A stretch of 7,147 bases of DNA. It comes from Chloroflexota bacterium (GTDB lineage Bacteria; Chloroflexota; UBA6077). Position 1 is the first letter of the stretch. Each line of letters begins with the position of its first letter. A program made the position numbers and the translations under genes. The notes below the pieces were generated by a model. That model was given only the letters and a program-made list of their open reading frames with translations, had not been told where the DNA came from and did not search any database. Location of the stretch: contig JAJZQR010000275.1 in NCBI GenBank assembly GCA_021806765.1, positions 1 through 7,147 on the forward strand. The letters are read 5' to 3'. Shown piece after piece: positions 4,662 through 7,147 of the stretch.

Positions 4662-5939
4662 ATGACTAGAATGGAGATCGTCGTTGTCGGTGTAAACCAC
4701 AAGGCAGCCCCTGTCCAGGTCCGCGAGCACCTGGCCTTCACCCCGGCGCAGATGGAGGCGGCCCTCGCTGCCCTCCGGGAGAAGACCGTGGAGGCCGTGC
4801 TCCTCTCCACCTGCAACCGCACCGAGATCTACGCGGTCGCTCCCTCTGCCGAAGCCGGTACCAGGGAGATAACGGGCTTCCTCGCGGACTTCCACGCTGT
4901 TCCGGCGGAGCGCTTCGCCCCCTACCTCTTCTCGCTGAGCGGAAGAGAGGCGGTGGACCACCTCTTCGCCGTGGCCTCGGGCCTCGATTCCATGATCCTC
5001 GGCGAGCCACAAATCCTCGGCCAGGTCCGGGAGGCCTATCTGGCCGCCCTGAGTCAAGACACGGCGGGCACCATGCTCTCCTGGATCTTCCACCACGCCA
5101 TGAAGGTCGGCAAGCAGGTGCGCACCGACACCAGTATCAGCCGCAACGCCGTCTCGGTCAGCCACGCCGCCGTGGAACTGGCCAAGGGAACGTTTGGGAC
5201 CCTGGCCGATCGATCGGTCCTCCTGATAGGGGCCGGAGAGATGGGCCAGTTGGCGGCCAGAAACCTCCTGGACAACGGCTGCGCCCGCCTGGTAGTGACT
5301 AACCGCACTCACAGCAGGGCCGTCGAGCTGGCAACCCGATTCGGAGCTACGGCGGCGGAATTCGACCGGCTGCCGGAACTGCTGGGAAAGGTGGACGTCG
5401 CCATCTCCGCCACGGGCGCCCCCAGCTTCGTGCTCACCACCAACATGGTGCAGGAAGCGTTGCGACTCCGCTCCGGCCGCCCGTTGATGCTGATAGACAT
5501 CGCAGTCCCTCGGGACGTGGACCCCGGGGTGGGGGGACTGGACAACATCTCTCTCCACGACATCGACGACCTGCAGGCGGTTTGCACGGCCAACCTGGAG
5601 GAACGGCGCAAGGAGGTGGACCGGGCCCAGGTGATCATCGACGCCGAACTGGACCTGTTCGAGACCTGGTGGGGCAGCCTCCAGGTGGTCCCCACCATCC
5701 GGGCCCTTCGGGATCAGGCCGAGGAGATCCGCCAGAGGGAACTGCAGAAGGCCCTCCCTCGCATGGGCGAGCTGAGCGACCGCCAGCGCTCCGCCCTGGA
5801 GGCTCTCACCGTCGGCATCGTGAACAAGATGCTGCACCAACCCACCGTCCGCCTGAAGGCCAGGGGTGGCAACGGCACCGGGGCCAACTACGTCCAGATC
5901 CTCAGGGACCTCTTTGCCCTGGAGGAGAATCGAGCATGA
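4662..5939 (+). CDS. hemA: Glutamyl-tRNA reductase
   Basis: A 425-aa cytoplasmic enzyme that reduces glutamyl-tRNA(Glu) with NADPH to glutamate-1-semialdehyde, the first committed step of C5-pathway tetrapyrrole (heme, siroheme, corrinoid) synthesis. The catalytic domain holds STCNRTEIY (49-57) with the nucleophile Cys51 and GLDSMILGEPQILGQ (108-122). The NADPH Rossmann domain has LIGAGEMG (189-196) and LVVTNRT (211-217). A C-terminal helical dimerisation domain follows (VPTIRALRDQAEEIRQREL region). Length is normal (about 410-450). The ATG at 4662 is chosen over 4623 because GGAAGG (4647-4652) sits 9 bases upstream, the fold starts directly (MEIVVVGVNHKAAPV), and 4623 falls in the loop of the leader hairpin. 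rex is divergent upstream. No hemC, hemB or hemL follows, which is unlike many hem clusters. The stop overlaps an ATGA start-like motif. Confidence 0.96.
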   Translation: MTRMEIVVVGVNHKAAPVQVREHLAFTPAQMEAALAALREKTVEAVLLSTCNRTEIYAVAPSAEAGTREITGFLADFHAVPAERFAPYLFSLSGREAVDHLFAVASGLDSMILGEPQILGQVREAYLAALSQDTAGTMLSWIFHHAMKVGKQVRTDTSISRNAVSVSHAAVELAKGTFGTLADRSVLLIGAGEMGQLAARNLLDNGCARLVVTNRTHSRAVELATRFGATAAEFDRLPELLGKVDVAISATGAPSFVLTTNMVQEALRLRSGRPLMLIDIAVPRDVDPGVGGLDNISLHDIDDLQAVCTANLEERRKEVDRAQVIIDAELDLFETWWGSLQVVPTIRALRDQAEEIRQRELQKALPRMGELSDRQRSALEALTVGIVNKMLHQPTVRLKARGGNGTGANYVQILRDLFALEENRA

Positions 5940-5940
5940 A

Positions 5941-6041
5941 GTAGGGCAGGGCGCCCTGCCCTGCCGCCCGGTGGTCTGTGATGCTCCGCGGGCGGCGGGG
6001 CACAGGCGTGGCGCTGCGCTCGCTCGCGCCACGTGCCCTAC
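5941..6041. repeat. 101-bp structured element with inverted ends after hemA
   Basis: The element starts GTAGGGCA (5941-5948) and ends TGCCCTAC (6034-6041), perfect 8-bp terminal inverted repeats. Inside are a perfect 20-base palindrome (5943-5962), an 8-bp inverted repeat (5963-5970 with 5989-5996), and a hairpin of CGTGGCGC (6007-6014) with GCGCCACG (6026-6033), extended by GGGCA (5998-6002) with TGCCC (6034-6038). It has no coding capacity and no clear target duplication. It lies between the convergent ends of hemA and the DUF169 gene and could act as a bidirectional transcription barrier or be a small MITE-like insertion. Confidence 0.55.
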
Positions 6042-6083
6042 GACGTCGAGGCCATCGTTCGAGCGGCGGGGGACAAGCTCGCC

Positions 6084-6851
6084 CTACTCCTCGGACATCA
6101 GGATGTGCTTGGGCGGCATCGGGGTGGGAGCGGGCATGGCGATCATGCCTGGATAGGGCACCCTCTTGGAGCGATCCCGGATGCCCGCCAGCAGCGACTC
6201 CAACTTGGATCCCGGGAAGGCCAGACACATCTGGCTGCGCTCGATCCCCGCGTAGTTGCGGCCTCCGGTACAGGCGGAGGTCAGGCTGATCTTCTCCAGG
6301 TGGCCCGCCCGCACAGCACCATAGGCGCACACCAGGCTGTTGGTGCTGACCTCCAGGGACAGCGGGGCTTCCCCGGTAGCGTACATGTAGTCATCCAGAA
6401 GGATGTAGGCCTGCCACGGCACCACCACCATCAGTACGGCATCGGGCTCGAAGCTTGCCTTGGCCAGAGGCGCTACCGCCAGCCCTCCCACCCGCATGGG
6501 TGGTATGGCCGGCTTGGAGGCGATCAACCTCCGGGCAGCGTCGGCGTTAGGCGCGTAGACCCCCACATGGGTCTTGACCGTCTTCTCCATCAGTGCCGTG
6601 TCCCGGTCCGGGTCGTACATCCCGAAGGCGATCCTGGCGTTGGGACACCCCAGGTTCCCCTGGGTAACCCAGAAGGGATAGCCTCCGGTGGCCGCCGCGG
6701 CTACGAACTGGCAGAAGGTCAGGACCTTGCTTCTCTCCAGCAGACCGTCGGGGGGTTCCTCCCCGGCCGGCACCATCCTTACCGCCACGGGTGCGCCGTC
6801 GAGCCGCAGCCGCGCCTCCAGGGCAGATGCCATTTCCGCGTTGCTCACCAC
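6084..6851 (-). CDS. DUF169 family protein
   Basis: A 255-aa soluble protein that I recognise as DUF169, a conserved family without an established function. Family-like features run in order: LDGAPVAVRMVPAGEEPP (18-35), FCQFVAAAATGG (46-57) with Cys47, NLGCPNARIAFG (66-77) with Cys69, an aliphatic strand region ending in VVPWQAYILLDDYMYATG (143-160), then CAYGAVRAGHLEKISLTSAC (175-194), GGRNYAG (196-202) and Cys209. The five spread cysteines suggest metal or cofactor binding, but that is inference. No signal peptide or membrane helix is seen. Two consecutive GTG codons open the frame; the first, at 6851, is favoured by AAGGAG (6861-6866) 9 bases upstream. It converges on hemA and has its own upstream region containing the repeat at 6887-6991, so it is probably monocistronic. 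Confidence 0.85.
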   Translation of the reverse strand: MVSNAEMASALEARLRLDGAPVAVRMVPAGEEPPDGLLERSKVLTFCQFVAAAATGGYPFWVTQGNLGCPNARIAFGMYDPDRDTALMEKTVKTHVGVYAPNADAARRLIASKPAIPPMRVGGLAVAPLAKASFEPDAVLMVVVPWQAYILLDDYMYATGEAPLSLEVSTNSLVCAYGAVRAGHLEKISLTSACTGGRNYAGIERSQMCLAFPGSKLESLLAGIRDRSKRVPYPGMIAMPAPTPMPPKHILMSEE

Positions 6852-6886
6852 CGAGCCTGTCTCCTTCTAGTACTCAGGCACGCAGA

Positions 6887-6991
6887 TCCTGATGTTGTCA
6901 TCCTCAGCGCCCATGCTGTCATCCTGAGCGTCAGCGAAGGATCTCTTCGGCGGAACGAGGAGATGCTTCGCTTCGCTCAGCATGACAGTTC
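6887..6991 (-). repeat. 105-bp hairpin-forming repeat, copy 2 (inverted)
   Basis: This is the reverse complement of the copy at 3413-3517, the same length and about 92% identical. Most differences cluster in the hairpin loop between the arms, while both arms are nearly unchanged. It lies upstream of the DUF169 gene (start 6851), so here it is in a promoter or leader position rather than between gene ends. I see no separate promoter for DUF169 between the repeat and the start codon. Confidence 0.85.
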
Positions 6992-7040
6992 CACCTTCGG
7001 GTTCTAAGCAGTTGGCCTGAGATCGCGTGCACAATCCGTC

Positions 7041-7117
7041 GTCATGCCCGCGAAGGCGGGCATCCAGGGTCCTCTCCGAGCGGTGATGTCCTGGACCCCC
7101 GCTTTCGCGGGGGTGAC
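7041..7117. repeat. Pair of inverted palindromic repeats (GTCATnCCCGCG family)
   Basis: Two members of the family seen at 11-37 face each other. The first has ATGCCCGC (7044-7051) and GCGGGCAT (7056-7063) around GAAG. The second has ACCCCCGC (7095-7102) and GCGGGGGT (7107-7114) around TTTC. Each is a hairpin, and the two units with their CCAGG flanks are inverted relative to each other, so they could also fold as one larger structure. There is no gene in 6992-7147; the remaining bases hold nothing I recognise. Confidence 0.8.
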
Positions 7118-7147
7118 GAAGGGCAGACTATCTGGGGCCAGCTGCTT

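Noticed and set aside
4593..6032. 479-codon frame antisense to hemA
   Set aside because: A GC-rich shadow of hemA. The hemA strand carries all catalytic motifs, and the antisense product resembles nothing known.
6033..7007. 324-codon plus-strand frame opposite DUF169
   Set aside because: The first 20 residues look protein-like (YDVEAIVRAAGDKLALL), but the rest is antisense to DUF169 and then repeat sequence. At most a short remnant, probably chance.

Overview
The window is high-GC chromosomal DNA from a free-living bacterium. The organism is probably a member of the Chloroflexota, near the Dehalococcoidia. That placement is a low-certainty inference from three things: a short DUF255 protein, a small protein with a tail-type membrane helix that looks Chloroflexota-like, and abundant palindromic intergenic repeats. 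Genes are on both strands, Shine-Dalgarno sites are clear, and GTG starts are common.

Left part (1-1320). A palindromic intergenic repeat and a gene-poor stretch lead to a selenocysteine tRNA gene (selC, minus strand, 398-496). It has its own sigma70-type promoter and a strong downstream hairpin. No selA, selB or selD is in view and no UGA-interrupted gene was recognised. Next comes a stand-alone response regulator receiver protein with a long Pro/Ser-rich tail, then a terminator hairpin that faces a small minus-strand gene.

Middle (1325-3550). A 115-aa protein with one C-terminal membrane helix is divergent from a 513-aa DUF255 (YyaL/SPATA20-like) thioredoxin-fold protein with CDEC and GGWP motifs. 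Its convergent boundary with the next gene holds a 105-bp repeat able to form a hairpin.

Right part (3552-7147). The redox repressor rex (minus) and the glutamyl-tRNA reductase gene hemA (plus) diverge from a leader region of about 470 bp. That region holds convincing promoter elements for both directions and a doubtful 90-codon ORF. hemA ends in ATGA followed by a 101-bp structured element with inverted ends. A minus-strand DUF169 gene follows, then a second, inverted copy (about 92% identical) of the 105-bp repeat, then two palindromic repeats of the same family as the one at the left edge.

How the genes may work together. Rex senses NADH/NAD+, and hemA commits glutamyl-tRNA to tetrapyrrole synthesis. 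The divergent pairing recalls the rex-hemACD operon of Streptomyces coelicolor and suggests redox control of tetrapyrrole supply, but I could not find a full Rex operator. I see no clear multi-gene undescribed system. The best leads are selC, the paired inverted repeats around the rex/hemA/DUF169 block, the hemA leader and the element at the hemA 3' end.
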